Below are positions 1-8,732 of a DNA stretch of 64,000 nt, one piece after another (the first letter of the stretch is position 1; every line of letters begins with the position of its first letter). A program made the position numbers and the translations under genes. Under the pieces are notes generated by a model, which saw only the letters and a program-made list of their open reading frames with translations, had not been told where the DNA came from and did not search any database. Origin of the DNA: Enterovibrio gelatinilyticus (GTDB taxonomy: Bacteria > Pseudomonadota > Gammaproteobacteria > Enterobacterales > Vibrionaceae); the NCBI RefSeq assembly GCF_028683095.1, contig NZ_JAJUBC010000025.1, positions 1-64,000 of the forward strand, written 5' to 3'.

Positions 1-45
1 AATGCAGGCTCTTGATATCGCTCTAGCGGTTAGGTGAATTGGAGG

Positions 46-1530
46 TTAGGCAGTTTTCGTCACAACCTCGGGTTTCTCTTCATCGGCATAGTCAGTTTCA
101 CCTTTGCCTTTGGATTTCTTAATCACATAGCCTGTCACGAACAGGGTGAACAGAATGCCTGCGATGGTGGAAATGTTCATTGGTAAGCCAAAACCCAATG
201 CTGCGTTGTTTAGGATAAAGGTCACACACACTGTGGTCATGAACATTGCAGGTACAGTGGCAATCCAATGCAGCTTGTTATGGCGAAGCAAATAAGCGGA
301 AGCAGTCCACAGCATCATCACTGCGGTGGTTTGGTTTGCAAAGCCGAAATAGCGCCAAATAATACCGAAATCCACTTGCGTGAGTATGCCGCCGATAACA
401 AACAGAGGCAGAGCCATGAGCAGGCGGTTACGAAGAGTCTTTTGTTCCATGTTGAAGTATTCGGCAAGGATCAAGCGGCTAGAGCGGAACGCGGTATCGC
501 CTGAGGTAATTGGCAGAATCACCACACCCAAGAAAGCAATAATGCCACCAAACACGCCGAGTAAACCAAATGATGCACCATAGACCACGTTACCTGGGCC
601 GCCGTTCGCGACAGCGTCTTGCAGTGATTCCAGTGAACCGAAGAATGATAGCGCAATCGCACACCAAATCAGGGCAATGATACCTTCACCGATCATCGCG
701 CCGTAGAACACGAAGCGGCCATTTTTTTCATTTTCCATGCAACGCGCCATCAGTGGAGACTGCGTCGCGTGGAAACCCGAGATAGCGCCACATGCAATGG
801 TGATGAACAACGCAGGCCACAACGGCATGTCATTTGGGTTCAAGTTACTGAACATGTCTTTGACTTCAAAACCACCCATGATGGTGTGTTCGTCGGAGAC
901 GCCAATCGCAGTGATCAGACCCACTGACATGAAAATCAACAATGCGCCAAAGAACGGATAGAAACGACCGATGATTTTGTCGACTGGCACAATCGTCGCG
1001 ATGATGTAGTAAGCGAAAATGATGACGACCATAGAGGTCATGCTCACGGTCAGACTGGTTTGGTCGTTGATCAGGTTGGTGATCATGCCCGCAGGCGCTG
1101 ACACGAATACCACACCAACAAGCAGCAATAAGACAATGGCAAAAATGTTCATAAAATGTTTTGCGCCATTGCCCAAGTAGCGGCCTGTGATGGTCGGCAC
1201 AGAGGCACCGTCATTACGCACAGAAAGCATACCGGAGAAATAATCGTGAACCGCTCCTGCGAAGACACACCCAACCACAATCCATAGCATGGCAGCAGGG
1301 CCATACAGTGCGCCCATGATAGGGCCAAAGATTGGGCCCACACCGGCAATGTTCAGCAATTGAACAAGGTAGACCTTTGGCGTGGACATAGGGACAAAGT
1401 CGACACCGTCTGTTTTTGTGTAGGCAGGGGTTTTACGTTGTTCGTTAATACCAAATACTTTTTCAACAAACGCACCGTAAATGAAGTAGCCACCCAGTAA
1501 CGCGGCGACACAGGTGAGAAACCAAATCAT
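46..1530 (-). CDS. CstA-family carbon starvation / peptide-pyruvate transporter
   Basis: An inner-membrane protein of 494 residues with about a dozen hydrophobic segments. The N-terminal part has the features of the CstA family: LLNIAGVGPIFGPIMGALYG near residue 60, followed by a VHDYFSGMLS motif. CstA relatives take up peptides or pyruvate when carbon is scarce; the substrate here cannot be read from sequence. It is shorter than E. coli CstA (about 700 residues) and belongs to the short form of the family. I place the start at the second ATG (1530) because AAGGA then sits 8 bases upstream; the in-frame ATG at 1539 overlaps that ribosome site. No partner gene is adjacent. Confidence 0.85.
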   Translation of the reverse strand: MIWFLTCVAALLGGYFIYGAFVEKVFGINEQRKTPAYTKTDGVDFVPMSTPKVYLVQLLNIAGVGPIFGPIMGALYGPAAMLWIVVGCVFAGAVHDYFSGMLSVRNDGASVPTITGRYLGNGAKHFMNIFAIVLLLLVGVVFVSAPAGMITNLINDQTSLTVSMTSMVVIIFAYYIIATIVPVDKIIGRFYPFFGALLIFMSVGLITAIGVSDEHTIMGGFEVKDMFSNLNPNDMPLWPALFITIACGAISGFHATQSPLMARCMENEKNGRFVFYGAMIGEGIIALIWCAIALSFFGSLESLQDAVANGGPGNVVYGASFGLLGVFGGIIAFLGVVILPITSGDTAFRSSRLILAEYFNMEQKTLRNRLLMALPLFVIGGILTQVDFGIIWRYFGFANQTTAVMMLWTASAYLLRHNKLHWIATVPAMFMTTVCVTFILNNAALGFGLPMNISTIAGILFTLFVTGYVIKKSKGKGETDYADEEKPEVVTKTA

Positions 1531-1689
1531 TGCAATCATCCTTATTGAATTAATTCACGTTGCTAAACATACGCTTCGTTGTGCAAGGGTGCATTTGATG
1601 GATGGTTGAGTGGTTCTATGGCGTGCTAAGTGGTTGGTGGGTTCTGTGAGTGGTTTTTTATTTTGTTGTTTCTTGGGTTGCTTGGGCGC

Positions 1690-1722
1690 GAAAAAAAACG
1701 GCAAATACAATATTTGCCGTTG
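1690..1722 (-). terminator. Rho-independent terminator of the permease gene
   Basis: A perfect 11-bp stem (AACGGCAAATA, 1697-1707, with 1711-1721) and a 3-base loop, followed on the minus strand by a run of eight T. It lies just after the stop of the minus-strand permease gene. Confidence 0.85.
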
Positions 1723-1726
1723 GTTG

Positions 1727-3088
1727 TCACATGCTCATTCCCATACCGGCATTGGCTTTTTTGCCTACTTGGTAATACCAAATTGATAAGGGAATAAAGA
1801 TAAGGTTCATGATGGTGGTGAAGTTAAAACCTACGCCATCTTGAATCAGAGGTCTGAGGGTTTCGCTGGATACTGATACACCAAATCCTGTGAAGATCGC
1901 GTCGATGCAAAGCCCCGTAAACAGAATTCCGCTAAACAACAACCCAATCATCCATTTAGTGGGTCGAGAGCCATAGTATTTTTGATATACGCGCATCATA
2001 GGAATGGTCAGAACATCGGCAAGAATAAAACCAATGACCCCACCAAAAGAGATACCACCGTGCCACAGCGCGGCGGCTAACAACAAGTTACCGACCGAGC
2101 ACACATAGGCGATCATTGCGACAAATATACCGATGATCACATCAAGGAATGAGTGCAGCCAAGCAGGCATATCAACGCTACTGCTGATAAACAGTGCCCG
2201 CCAACCATCAAGTGGTACGACAGCAATCAGCACCGAAGAGACCACCACACCAATCAGGATTTCTTTGCCGATCATGGCGAGATCCATGTGAAAGAAGCCA
2301 GCGCTCTTGCTGATTTTTGCCATGGAGGGTGAAAGCGGCGCGTTGTGCGGCATTGCCATGTTCATATGTTCATGGCCTTCGTGTTTCACGGAAGACATGT
2401 CCATGCCGCAGTCGCTTTCATCATGCTTATCGGCTGGCATTGCCATGTTCATGTGTTCATGGCCTTCATGTTTCATGGAAGACATGTCCATGCCGCAGTC
2501 GCTCTCATCATGCTTATCGGCTGGCATTGCCATGTTCATGTGTTCATGGCCTTCATGTTTCATGGAAGACATGTCCATGCCGCAGTCGCTCATGGCGGCC
2601 CCGGTGACTTTGGGTTTTTGGTCTGCCTCTAATTTCTGACGAAGCTCTGTTTCTACATCTTTGGGAAAGAAGCGCTCAAACAAGAATGCGATCGCCATAA
2701 TCAAAATCAACCCACCGATGATTTCCCCCCAAAAGAAGGTCCAGCCCAGCAAGGCAACCAAGACGATGAACATTTCTACAATCAGGTTTGTGCTGGACAC
2801 CAAAAACGCCATGGCATTGGCAATGGTGGCTTTTTTCATCAGCAACGTGTGAGACATGGAAGCCGCAGCGTAAGAACAAGATGATGAGACAACGCCGAGA
2901 AGCGTGGTGAAGGTCAGGCTTTTAAAATTAGTTTGGCCCAGATGCTTGGCAACGGTTTCGACGGGAAGCCAATTGCGAATGAAAGAGGAGAGAATTAAAC
3001 CAAATGCCAGTGGCCAATAGATTTGCCACACCATGTTGAAGAGCACATCAATGAAGTGAAGAATAACGTTAGAGCCTTCGCCAGCCAT
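1727..3088 (-). CDS. COG0701-type permease with Met/His-rich tandem repeats
   Basis: A 453-residue membrane protein of the COG0701/DUF318 permease type (the ArsP-like group), with a hydrophobic N-terminal half, a long hydrophilic insert and a hydrophobic C-terminal half. The insert holds three near-identical 29-residue repeats containing SDCGMDMSSMKHEGHEHMN, dense in Met, His, Cys and Asp. Such residues bind copper, zinc or other soft metals, so I infer metal sensing or export; the family itself is loosely characterised. The start at 3088 (MAGEGSN) is preferred to an upstream in-frame start because family proteins begin near this hydrophobic segment and GGCGAG lies upstream. It lies downstream of the His-rich small gene on the same strand, 158 bp away, and ends at a good terminator. 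Confidence 0.75.
   Translation of the reverse strand: MAGEGSNVILHFIDVLFNMVWQIYWPLAFGLILSSFIRNWLPVETVAKHLGQTNFKSLTFTTLLGVVSSSCSYAAASMSHTLLMKKATIANAMAFLVSSTNLIVEMFIVLVALLGWTFFWGEIIGGLILIMAIAFLFERFFPKDVETELRQKLEADQKPKVTGAAMSDCGMDMSSMKHEGHEHMNMAMPADKHDESDCGMDMSSMKHEGHEHMNMAMPADKHDESDCGMDMSSVKHEGHEHMNMAMPHNAPLSPSMAKISKSAGFFHMDLAMIGKEILIGVVVSSVLIAVVPLDGWRALFISSSVDMPAWLHSFLDVIIGIFVAMIAYVCSVGNLLLAAALWHGGISFGGVIGFILADVLTIPMMRVYQKYYGSRPTKWMIGLLFSGILFTGLCIDAIFTGFGVSVSSETLRPLIQDGVGFNFTTIMNLIFIPLSIWYYQVGKKANAGMGMSM
2351..2597 (-). repeat. Three tandem 87-bp coding repeats in the permease gene
   Basis: The string CATTGCCATGTTCAT recurs at 2351, 2438 and 2525, an exact spacing of 87 bp, which equals 29 codons. 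The copies differ at only a few bases. They encode the Met/His-rich insert of the permease. The near-identity and in-frame period suggest recent duplication and possible copy-number variation between strains. Confidence 0.9.
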
Positions 3089-3177
3089 TATTGCTTTCTC
3101 GCCTTTTGGGTAGTTGCAGCAAAGGGTAGTGGAAGGGGGCAAGGTGACGTGTATCAAAATAGATTATTTTACCCGAG

Positions 3178-3210
3178 CCACCTTAATGCGTGTTCAGTGC
3201 ATCAAGGTGG
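3178..3210 (-). promoter_or_regulatory. Intergenic hairpin between the His-rich gene and the permease gene
   Basis: A 12-bp stem with one mismatch (CCACCTTAATGC, 3178-3189, against 3199-3210) and a 9-base loop. It is followed 8 bases later by an AT palindrome, AAAATA-GAT-TATTTT, at 3156-3170. There is no T-run after the hairpin, so it is more likely an attenuator, processing site or operator region than a strong terminator. Confidence 0.5.
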
Positions 3211-3246
3211 TTCGATCTACCACAGTGTTCAAACAACGTATCGCGG

Positions 3247-3495
3247 TTAATCTTCGTCGTCTTCCGGTCCCATCACAATGGTGACAGGGCCATAGTAATG
3301 ATGGTGGTGGTGTGTGGTGCGGTGATGATGGTGTGTGCCCTTATGAGTGTCGACGCCACCGTGCAGGTGGTGACCGTGGCTAGGCTCGTGGTCACGGTAT
3401 TCCAAGTGGTCTTTATTGTGTTTGTGCTCTACGTCGTCACCATAGGCATGTTCCATGGTTTCATGCGTGGACACTTTGGTTTTTTGTTGCGCCAT
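3247..3495 (-). CDS. Small His-rich, probably metal-binding protein
   Basis: An 82-residue hydrophilic protein starting MAQQKTKVSTHETMEHA. The middle and C-terminal part are very rich in His (for example THHHHRTTHHHHH) and it ends with an acidic tail GPEDDED. No signal peptide or membrane segment is visible. A role in binding nickel, zinc, copper or cobalt is inferred from composition only. The start at 3495 is chosen because AAGGAG lies 7 bases upstream. The next gene on the strand encodes a Met/His-rich permease, which supports a shared metal function. I do not recognise a named family. Confidence 0.7.
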   Translation of the reverse strand: MAQQKTKVSTHETMEHAYGDDVEHKHNKDHLEYRDHEPSHGHHLHGGVDTHKGTHHHHRTTHHHHHYYGPVTIVMGPEDDED

Positions 3496-3761
3496 GGTGG
3501 TTCTCCTTAGAAGAAATCGAATCAGTAGTCTGGCACGCATCCGTGATTTTTGACGGGTTAAGCGCGTGTCAATATTGAGAACAAGGCCAGTGAAGTTGGG
3601 CATTCCACAAGAGAATTATGGGCAGTGTGATATTGCTTCGAACAATGTATTTGAGTGGCGTAGCGTGAAATACAACACAGTATTGGGCTTAACCAGATGA
3701 AATCAGTTTATGCATGCGGGTGAGGGTTTACACTCGAGGTAATTGTTTAGGAGAGTGTCTT

Positions 3762-4058
3762 TTGAGTAAACCAAGCAAAACCAAAACCAGCTTTTATCGC
3801 CGTTTATTGGTGGCCTTTCTCATTGATCAAGGTGTGAACACTGTGCCTGCCATTATCAAAGAAACGGGAATGCCAAGACGCACCGCGCAAGACACGATTG
3901 ATGCGTTGGAAGAGCTCGATATTGATGTGCAATTTGTTGGCGCAAATAAAAACGGCGGTTATCAAATTCATGATTGGGGCGCAGTAAATCGTGATTGGGT
4001 TGCCAAGCATGAAGACCGTATTCGAGAAGCACTGGAATACCCGAAAGCGGAAGCTTAG
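3762..4058 (+). CDS. Winged helix-turn-helix DNA-binding protein
   Basis: A 98-residue basic protein. Residues about 10-60 (FYRRLLVAFLIDQ, then IIKETGMPRRTAQDTIDALEEL) read as a helix-turn-helix with a following wing. Proteins of this size and pattern are common in Vibrio and their targets are not known to me. The start is taken as TTG at 3762, since AGGAG lies 7 bases upstream; the ATG at 3714 in the same frame has no ribosome site. The gene is single and ends at a bidirectional terminator shared with fabV. Confidence 0.65.
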   Translation: MSKPSKTKTSFYRRLLVAFLIDQGVNTVPAIIKETGMPRRTAQDTIDALEELDIDVQFVGANKNGGYQIHDWGAVNRDWVAKHEDRIREALEYPKAEA

Positions 4059-4083
4059 CGATCGTGCTGTTGCCAACGAATGA

Positions 4084-4117
4084 AAAAAGCCGCGAATGAA
4101 CTTAGCGGCTTTTTGAT
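4084..4117. terminator. Bidirectional terminator between the wHTH gene and fabV
   Basis: A stem AAAAAGCCGC (4084-4093) pairs with 4105-4114 around an 11-base loop, with T-runs in both orientations. It serves convergent genes. Confidence 0.8.
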
Positions 4118-4145
4118 ATTTGTTAGATGCAAGTTAAGACGGCGG

Positions 4146-5339
4146 TTATGGTGTCAGCGCTTTTAACTGTTCGATACTCACAGGGGCTTGGTAATCAACC
4201 TCTGGAAAACCAAATCCGTTGAGCTGTAAGAAATCCGTGAGCACACCAGTATAGTCAGCGACTTGGTCAAAGTTATCTGGCGTCATCTCCGCCAAAATCG
4301 CGTTCACTTCGTCTTGCACATCTTGTTGAAGTTCCCAATCATCTATGCGGATCAGGCCTTCATCGTCTCTATCCTCATCGTCGTTCCATTTTTGATAGAA
4401 CAAGCGATCCATCTGTTCAATGCATCCCTCTTGCAAGCCTTTGGCTTTCATCACGCGGTAAAGCGCGAGCAAGTAAGGTGTTAAGCTGGGAATAAACACG
4501 CTTGCTTTGGTAACAAGCGCTTTGCAAACGGCTATGTCGGCTTTGCCGTGTATGTCTGACAGCAGCGCATCAATATCGTGACGGGTTTGATGTAAATGAG
4601 CTTTCGCAAGGCCCAGTGTGCCGTTGTGGTAAATGGCATGAGTGTGAGCTGGGCCAATGTAAGAATAAGCGACAGTACGACAACCCTCAGACAGCAAATC
4701 GTTGTGTTGAAGAAATTGCATCCAACTTAGCCAATCTTCACCGCCCATCACTTTGACGGTATCTTCAATTTCTTGCTCGCTGGCAGGCGGGAGGGTGAGA
4801 TGGCTTAGGCTGTTATTCTCAAAATTAATGGAATAGCCGTCTACCGCTTGGCCAACGGGTTTGATGGAAGATCGCCAAAACTCACCAGTTTCTGGGTTTG
4901 GGCGTATACCCGTAGCGAGGGAATACACCACCAAATCAATTTTTCCGCCGCATTGTGTGCGAATTGTATCGGCCACGGTTTGACGCGTTTGCTCTGAGAA
5001 GGCATCTCCGACAATGTTAGAGGTCATTCTACCGGCTTGTTTGGCTGCGTCTCTTACATAAATGTTGTTATACCATCCCGCGCTGCCTATCCCTTTTTCT
5101 GATATGCCGCGTTCGAATGACACGCCAATCGTAGAGGCATTGGCAGGGCCAAAGGTCAGAGCAATGCGAGATGCCAGCCCAAATCCAGATGACGCGCCAA
5201 GCACCAGTACATTCTTAGGCAGGCCTGGTGTTGGTCGCTGTTGTTGCGCGTGATGAATTTGCGCGTCAATGGCGGCTTTGCATCCAATGGGGTGGCAGTT
5301 GCGCGCAATGACCCCTTGAATTTGAGGCTGGATAATCAT
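4146..5339 (-). CDS. fabV: FabV enoyl-ACP / trans-2-enoyl-CoA reductase (NADH)
   Basis: A 397-residue cytosolic short-chain dehydrogenase-type reductase that performs the last reduction step of fatty-acid elongation using NADH. The N-terminus (MIIQPQIQGVIARNCHPIGC) and the nucleotide-binding segment VLGASSGFGLASR (about 46-58) are typical. The catalytic Tyr-x8-Lys pair of the FabV class is present as Y237 and K246 in YHNGTLGLAK. FabV enzymes are naturally insensitive to triclosan, in contrast to FabI. The gene starts 2 bases after the mgsA stop, so the two are probably cotranscribed. Confidence 0.95.
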   Translation of the reverse strand: MIIQPQIQGVIARNCHPIGCKAAIDAQIHHAQQQRPTPGLPKNVLVLGASSGFGLASRIALTFGPANASTIGVSFERGISEKGIGSAGWYNNIYVRDAAKQAGRMTSNIVGDAFSEQTRQTVADTIRTQCGGKIDLVVYSLATGIRPNPETGEFWRSSIKPVGQAVDGYSINFENNSLSHLTLPPASEQEIEDTVKVMGGEDWLSWMQFLQHNDLLSEGCRTVAYSYIGPAHTHAIYHNGTLGLAKAHLHQTRHDIDALLSDIHGKADIAVCKALVTKASVFIPSLTPYLLALYRVMKAKGLQEGCIEQMDRLFYQKWNDDEDRDDEGLIRIDDWELQQDVQDEVNAILAEMTPDNFDQVADYTGVLTDFLQLNGFGFPEVDYQAPVSIEQLKALTP

Positions 5340-5341
5340 AG

Positions 5342-5797
5342 TTAAAGGCGTTCTTCTAAGTAAGAGCTGTAGTCGGGAATTTCAACTTGCACTTCATTGT
5401 CCATCAGTGGAGAAGTGATGAGGTAGCGAGCGGTGGCACGGTTAATCGCGACGGGAATGTTCCATACTGCCGCAATGCGCAATAGCGCTTTGACGTCAGG
5501 GTCATGCGGAACAGCGCTGAGGGGATCCCAGAAGAAAACCAGCACATCAATTCTCTTTTCACAGATCATTGCTCCTAACTGCTGGTCACCGCCCATTGGG
5601 CCACTCATCAATGATGTGATATTAAGGCCTGTTTCACGACTCAAAATCATTCCAGTCGTGCCAGTAGCGAAGAGTTGATGTTGAGAAAGCGCATCTTTGT
5701 TTTCTTTCACCCAGCGCAAAAGATCCGTTTTGCAGTGATCATGTGCAACTAGCGCAATTTGTTTGACTTTGCTGACGGTACGATTGGTTGACTTCAT
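5342..5797 (-). CDS. mgsA: Methylglyoxal synthase
   Basis: A 151-residue enzyme converting dihydroxyacetone phosphate to methylglyoxal and phosphate, a bypass of lower glycolysis under phosphate limitation. It matches the family along its length: [14 protein letters not shown] near the N-terminus, [17 protein letters not shown] and [20 protein letters not shown], which contain the phosphate-binding and catalytic Asp residues. I take the start at 5797 ([10 protein letters not shown]), which gives the usual family length; a reading frame extends a further 22 codons upstream without support. fabV follows after 2 bases. Confidence 0.95.
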   Translation of the reverse strand: MKSTNRTVSKVKQIALVAHDHCKTDLLRWVKENKDALSQHQLFATGTTGMILSRETGLNITSLMSGPMGGDQQLGAMICEKRIDVLVFFWDPLSAVPHDPDVKALLRIAAVWNIPVAINRATARYLITSPLMDNEVQVEIPDYSSYLEERL

Positions 5798-5950
5798 GTG
5801 ATACTGCTTTCCATTGTTGGGATGATGAGTCATTTTGGTGACTTTGTTGGATTTGAGCGACACGATAATCCCTATTTCCAGACATTGATCGTTAAATACT
5901 GGATATGGATCGATATTTCGCGGTGATTGAGGCGCTTTTCACTGGGTTAT

Positions 5951-6553
5951 CTACTCGATTGTGTGAGCGGTGCGCGCCGTTTTATCGTTGAAATAGGGAA
6001 GGTATTTTTCCTCATCAGAGGCATTGGCTAACCAGTGTCTGACAAACAAGGCAATTTCTTCGGCATTGTTAAGATTCAGTGAATGTATCTCACGCGGTGC
6101 CAGTGAATCTAAAGGTTCATCACTGGCGACGGCGACAATATTGGCATCCTCAGCATGCAGTTTGGGTTTGCCATAAGAGGGTCTGTACACCTCAATTTTC
6201 GTTAGCACTTCATCACGAAAGCCCTCAACCAGAATGATATCAAGCCGAGAATGATCTAATTGAATCAAGCACTCATGCAGAGAAGGCTCTCGCTCGGGAG
6301 TGTCGTGATATTCGAAAAAAAGCATGTGACGTTTTGAGGTGGCGAGAAGTAATTGATCGCTGCCAGCATAACGAAGCCGATAGCTGTCTTTTCGCGGGGA
6401 GTCTGGCTCAATGTCATGATGGCTGTGTTTTAACAGGCCAACGCGTAACCCCGCGGCTTTTAAATGTGGGATAACACACTCTAATAGTGTGGTTTTTCCT
6501 GAACCGCTAAATCCGGCGAAACCGATAACTGGGGTAGATAGGGAGTGTTGCAT
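5951..6553 (-). CDS. mobB: Molybdopterin-guanine dinucleotide biosynthesis protein MobB
   Basis: A 200-residue P-loop GTPase that assists MobA in attaching GMP to molybdopterin. The Walker A motif GFSGSGKTT is at residues 14-22, followed by the typical LLKHSHHDIEPDSPRKDSYR segment and by ILVEGFRDE. Length fits the family. mobA is not in the window. The ribosome site is weak (TAAATAAG before the ATG). Confidence 0.9.
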   Translation of the reverse strand: MQHSLSTPVIGFAGFSGSGKTTLLECVIPHLKAAGLRVGLLKHSHHDIEPDSPRKDSYRLRYAGSDQLLLATSKRHMLFFEYHDTPEREPSLHECLIQLDHSRLDIILVEGFRDEVLTKIEVYRPSYGKPKLHAEDANIVAVASDEPLDSLAPREIHSLNLNNAEEIALFVRHWLANASDEEKYLPYFNDKTARTAHTIE

Positions 6554-6813
6554 CTTATTTAACGCCTACTTTCCAAAAAGTGATAAAGACCAAAATAATT
6601 GTGACGAGGTCAGCATTTTTACGTGCACAGCGACGTAGACAAACTACAGTTAGCGTTGTCGTTGCATATTACAGCTAAATTCTAGGGGAGAGTGTATTTG
6701 GTCTGGGTTGATCTTATTGCTTAGGGCAAATGATGGATGTCCCTTGCGTTGACAGACCTAAATAGCATTCTCAAATATCAATCGACGACACTAAATTATC
6801 ATGGAGCGATAAT

Positions 6814-7326
6814 ATGTGGGTTACCTTGGATTTTGAAGCGTCAGGTTTAACCGATGCCTCATACCCGATAGAAGTTGGTTTTAGCTTGCCCGATGGGGCA
6901 AGTGTTAGCCTACTTATCAACCCAGACTCTTCGCCCGAAGCATGGCAGTATTGGGATGATTACGCAGAGTTTGAAATTCATGGCATTAGCCGTGACTGTT
7001 TAAAAATTAATGGTTTGTCGGTTTTTGATGTCTGTGCGCATTTAAATAACACCCTGTGCTATTTCGATGACGTACTGTGCGATAGCCAATGGGATTTGTT
7101 TTGGCTGGGTAGGCTTTACAAAGCCGCGCACATGCGACCAACGTTCACGTTAACGGAAGTCGGCCATTGGCTTCACCGTCATGATGGTGTCGACAGAAAA
7201 GATTTTTTGAGTGCGCTGGAATCACTAGGTCCAGCACCTCATAGAGCAGAAGCAGATGCTAAACAGATTCGGCGAGCACTGACGATGGTGCTGGAGGGGC
7301 AACACAGTCACCAGAGCTGTTCGTAG
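6814..7326 (+). CDS. DEDDh-type 3'-5' exonuclease
   Basis: A 170-residue protein of the DnaQ/RNase T fold. Exo I is DFEASGL with D6 and E8, a middle acidic residue is likely D90 in VLCDSQWDLFW, and the Exo III motif is HRAEADA with H143 and D148. These four acidic residues plus His are the metal ligands and general base of DEDDh nucleases. The substrate (DNA or RNA) is unknown. GGAG lies 8 bases before the ATG. It is a lone gene, not near a DNA polymerase. Confidence 0.8.
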   Translation: MWVTLDFEASGLTDASYPIEVGFSLPDGASVSLLINPDSSPEAWQYWDDYAEFEIHGISRDCLKINGLSVFDVCAHLNNTLCYFDDVLCDSQWDLFWLGRLYKAAHMRPTFTLTEVGHWLHRHDGVDRKDFLSALESLGPAPHRAEADAKQIRRALTMVLEGQHSHQSCS

Positions 7327-7476
7327 GTGTTTTCTTTGGCCATTTCGATGTGTCTTGTCGTAATGGCTTATTAATATGAGAAACACTTAAGATCACTTAA
7401 TACTGTTCGATAGTATTGAGAGTGCGTTACCCTCCGTCTCAATATCTGCATTGACGAAAATCTGGATTCTGACGAC

Positions 7477-8565
7477 ATGGTAACGCCTCAACCTCTGCTT
7501 CGGTTTGCGACATTTAATGTAGCGATGTCAGCTGACAAGCCCGATTATGTGTTTCGTTTGCTGAGAGAAGCCCATCATCCGCGTTTCAGTCGTATTGCCG
7601 CTATTATTCAGCACTGCCAACCTGACGTATTACTGCTCTGCGAATTCGACCATTTAGGTGAGGGCGGGGATGACGGCATGTTGGCTCATTTTCAGTCGCA
7701 CTACCTTAATGTGTCGCAACATGGGCAACCCCCGATTTCCTATCCTTTCCAGTATCTTCCGCCGACCAATACCGGATTAGCACTGTTTGACGGCGAAGAC
7801 ATCTCTGACACGCCTGAGCGTGCGCAAGGCTTTGGTAAACATCACGGGCAGTATGGCTTTGTGTTACTTAGTAAATTTCCCTTAGACATCAATAATGTTC
7901 GAAGTTGGCAGCGTTTCCTTTGGCAAGATATGCCTGAGCACCGCATGCCGCAGGATTATTTTGACCATGAGGTGCTGGCCAAACAGCGCCTATCGTCGAA
8001 AAATCATGTGGTAATTCCTGTCAGTGTTGGGGAACAAACCATTCACGTTGTGGCATGCCATCCGACTCCCCCGGTATTTGACGGGCCAGAAAAGAGAAAT
8101 CTAAAACGCAATGCCGATGAAATTCGTCTATTACACGATATCTTGAACAATGAATCGTATTTGGTGGACGACAACGGTGTGGTGGGAGGTATAGCCCCGA
8201 ATTCATCATTCGTGGTGATGGGAGATCTGAATGCCGACCCGTATAACGGAGATGGCGACAAAAGCGTAATTACTCAATTGCTTGCGGATAAGAACGTGCA
8301 ATCCATGCCTACGCCAAGTAGCTATGGCGCCCAGCACTTTATTCGTGGGCGATATATTCACCATAAAGACTGCGCAACACATCAGCGAGGTCTGCGTCTG
8401 GATTATGTTTTGCCTTCAAGCAATTTACGCCTCTGCGAAGGTGGCGTGTTTTGGCCTGCCCCGAGCGATCCGACGTTTTCGCTTCTCACGAGTAATGCTA
8501 GAAAGGTTCGTGCTTCATCCTCCTCAGATCATCGATTAGTTTGGGTTGATATCGGCCTCATTTAA
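7477..8565 (+). CDS. Endonuclease/exonuclease/phosphatase (EEP) family hydrolase
   Basis: A 362-residue protein with the EEP fold signatures in order: FATFNVAM (about residues 11-18), LLLCEFDH with the metal-binding Glu, GDLNADP (about 248-254) and SDHRLVWVDI at the C-terminus. Members are Mg-dependent phosphodiesterases or phosphatases acting on nucleic acids or lipids. No signal peptide is visible, so a cytosolic place is likely, although many homologues are secreted. Substrate unknown. The start ATG has only a weak ribosome site. Confidence 0.8.
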   Translation: MVTPQPLLRFATFNVAMSADKPDYVFRLLREAHHPRFSRIAAIIQHCQPDVLLLCEFDHLGEGGDDGMLAHFQSHYLNVSQHGQPPISYPFQYLPPTNTGLALFDGEDISDTPERAQGFGKHHGQYGFVLLSKFPLDINNVRSWQRFLWQDMPEHRMPQDYFDHEVLAKQRLSSKNHVVIPVSVGEQTIHVVACHPTPPVFDGPEKRNLKRNADEIRLLHDILNNESYLVDDNGVVGGIAPNSSFVVMGDLNADPYNGDGDKSVITQLLADKNVQSMPTPSSYGAQHFIRGRYIHHKDCATHQRGLRLDYVLPSSNLRLCEGGVFWPAPSDPTFSLLTSNARKVRASSSSDHRLVWVDIGLI

Positions 8566-8732
8566 CGTGAGTTGTCCTCCTAATACCTATTTGAAGTCCC
8601 AAAAACGAGTGTGGGGTGTGAAAGTGTTCAAGATTTCATCGTTTTGATAGTGGTTAAGGTTCCGTGTGTTGTGAGTTAAATGTTAACGTTGAATCGAAAC
8701 TATGGATTTCTTCAATGAATGGAGTAGCAAGG

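Noticed and set aside
2307-2639. Three overlapping plus-strand open frames opposite the permease repeats
   Set aside because: All three forward frames stay open only because the 87-bp repeat lacks stops. The minus-strand frame has the membrane-protein context, ribosome site and terminator.
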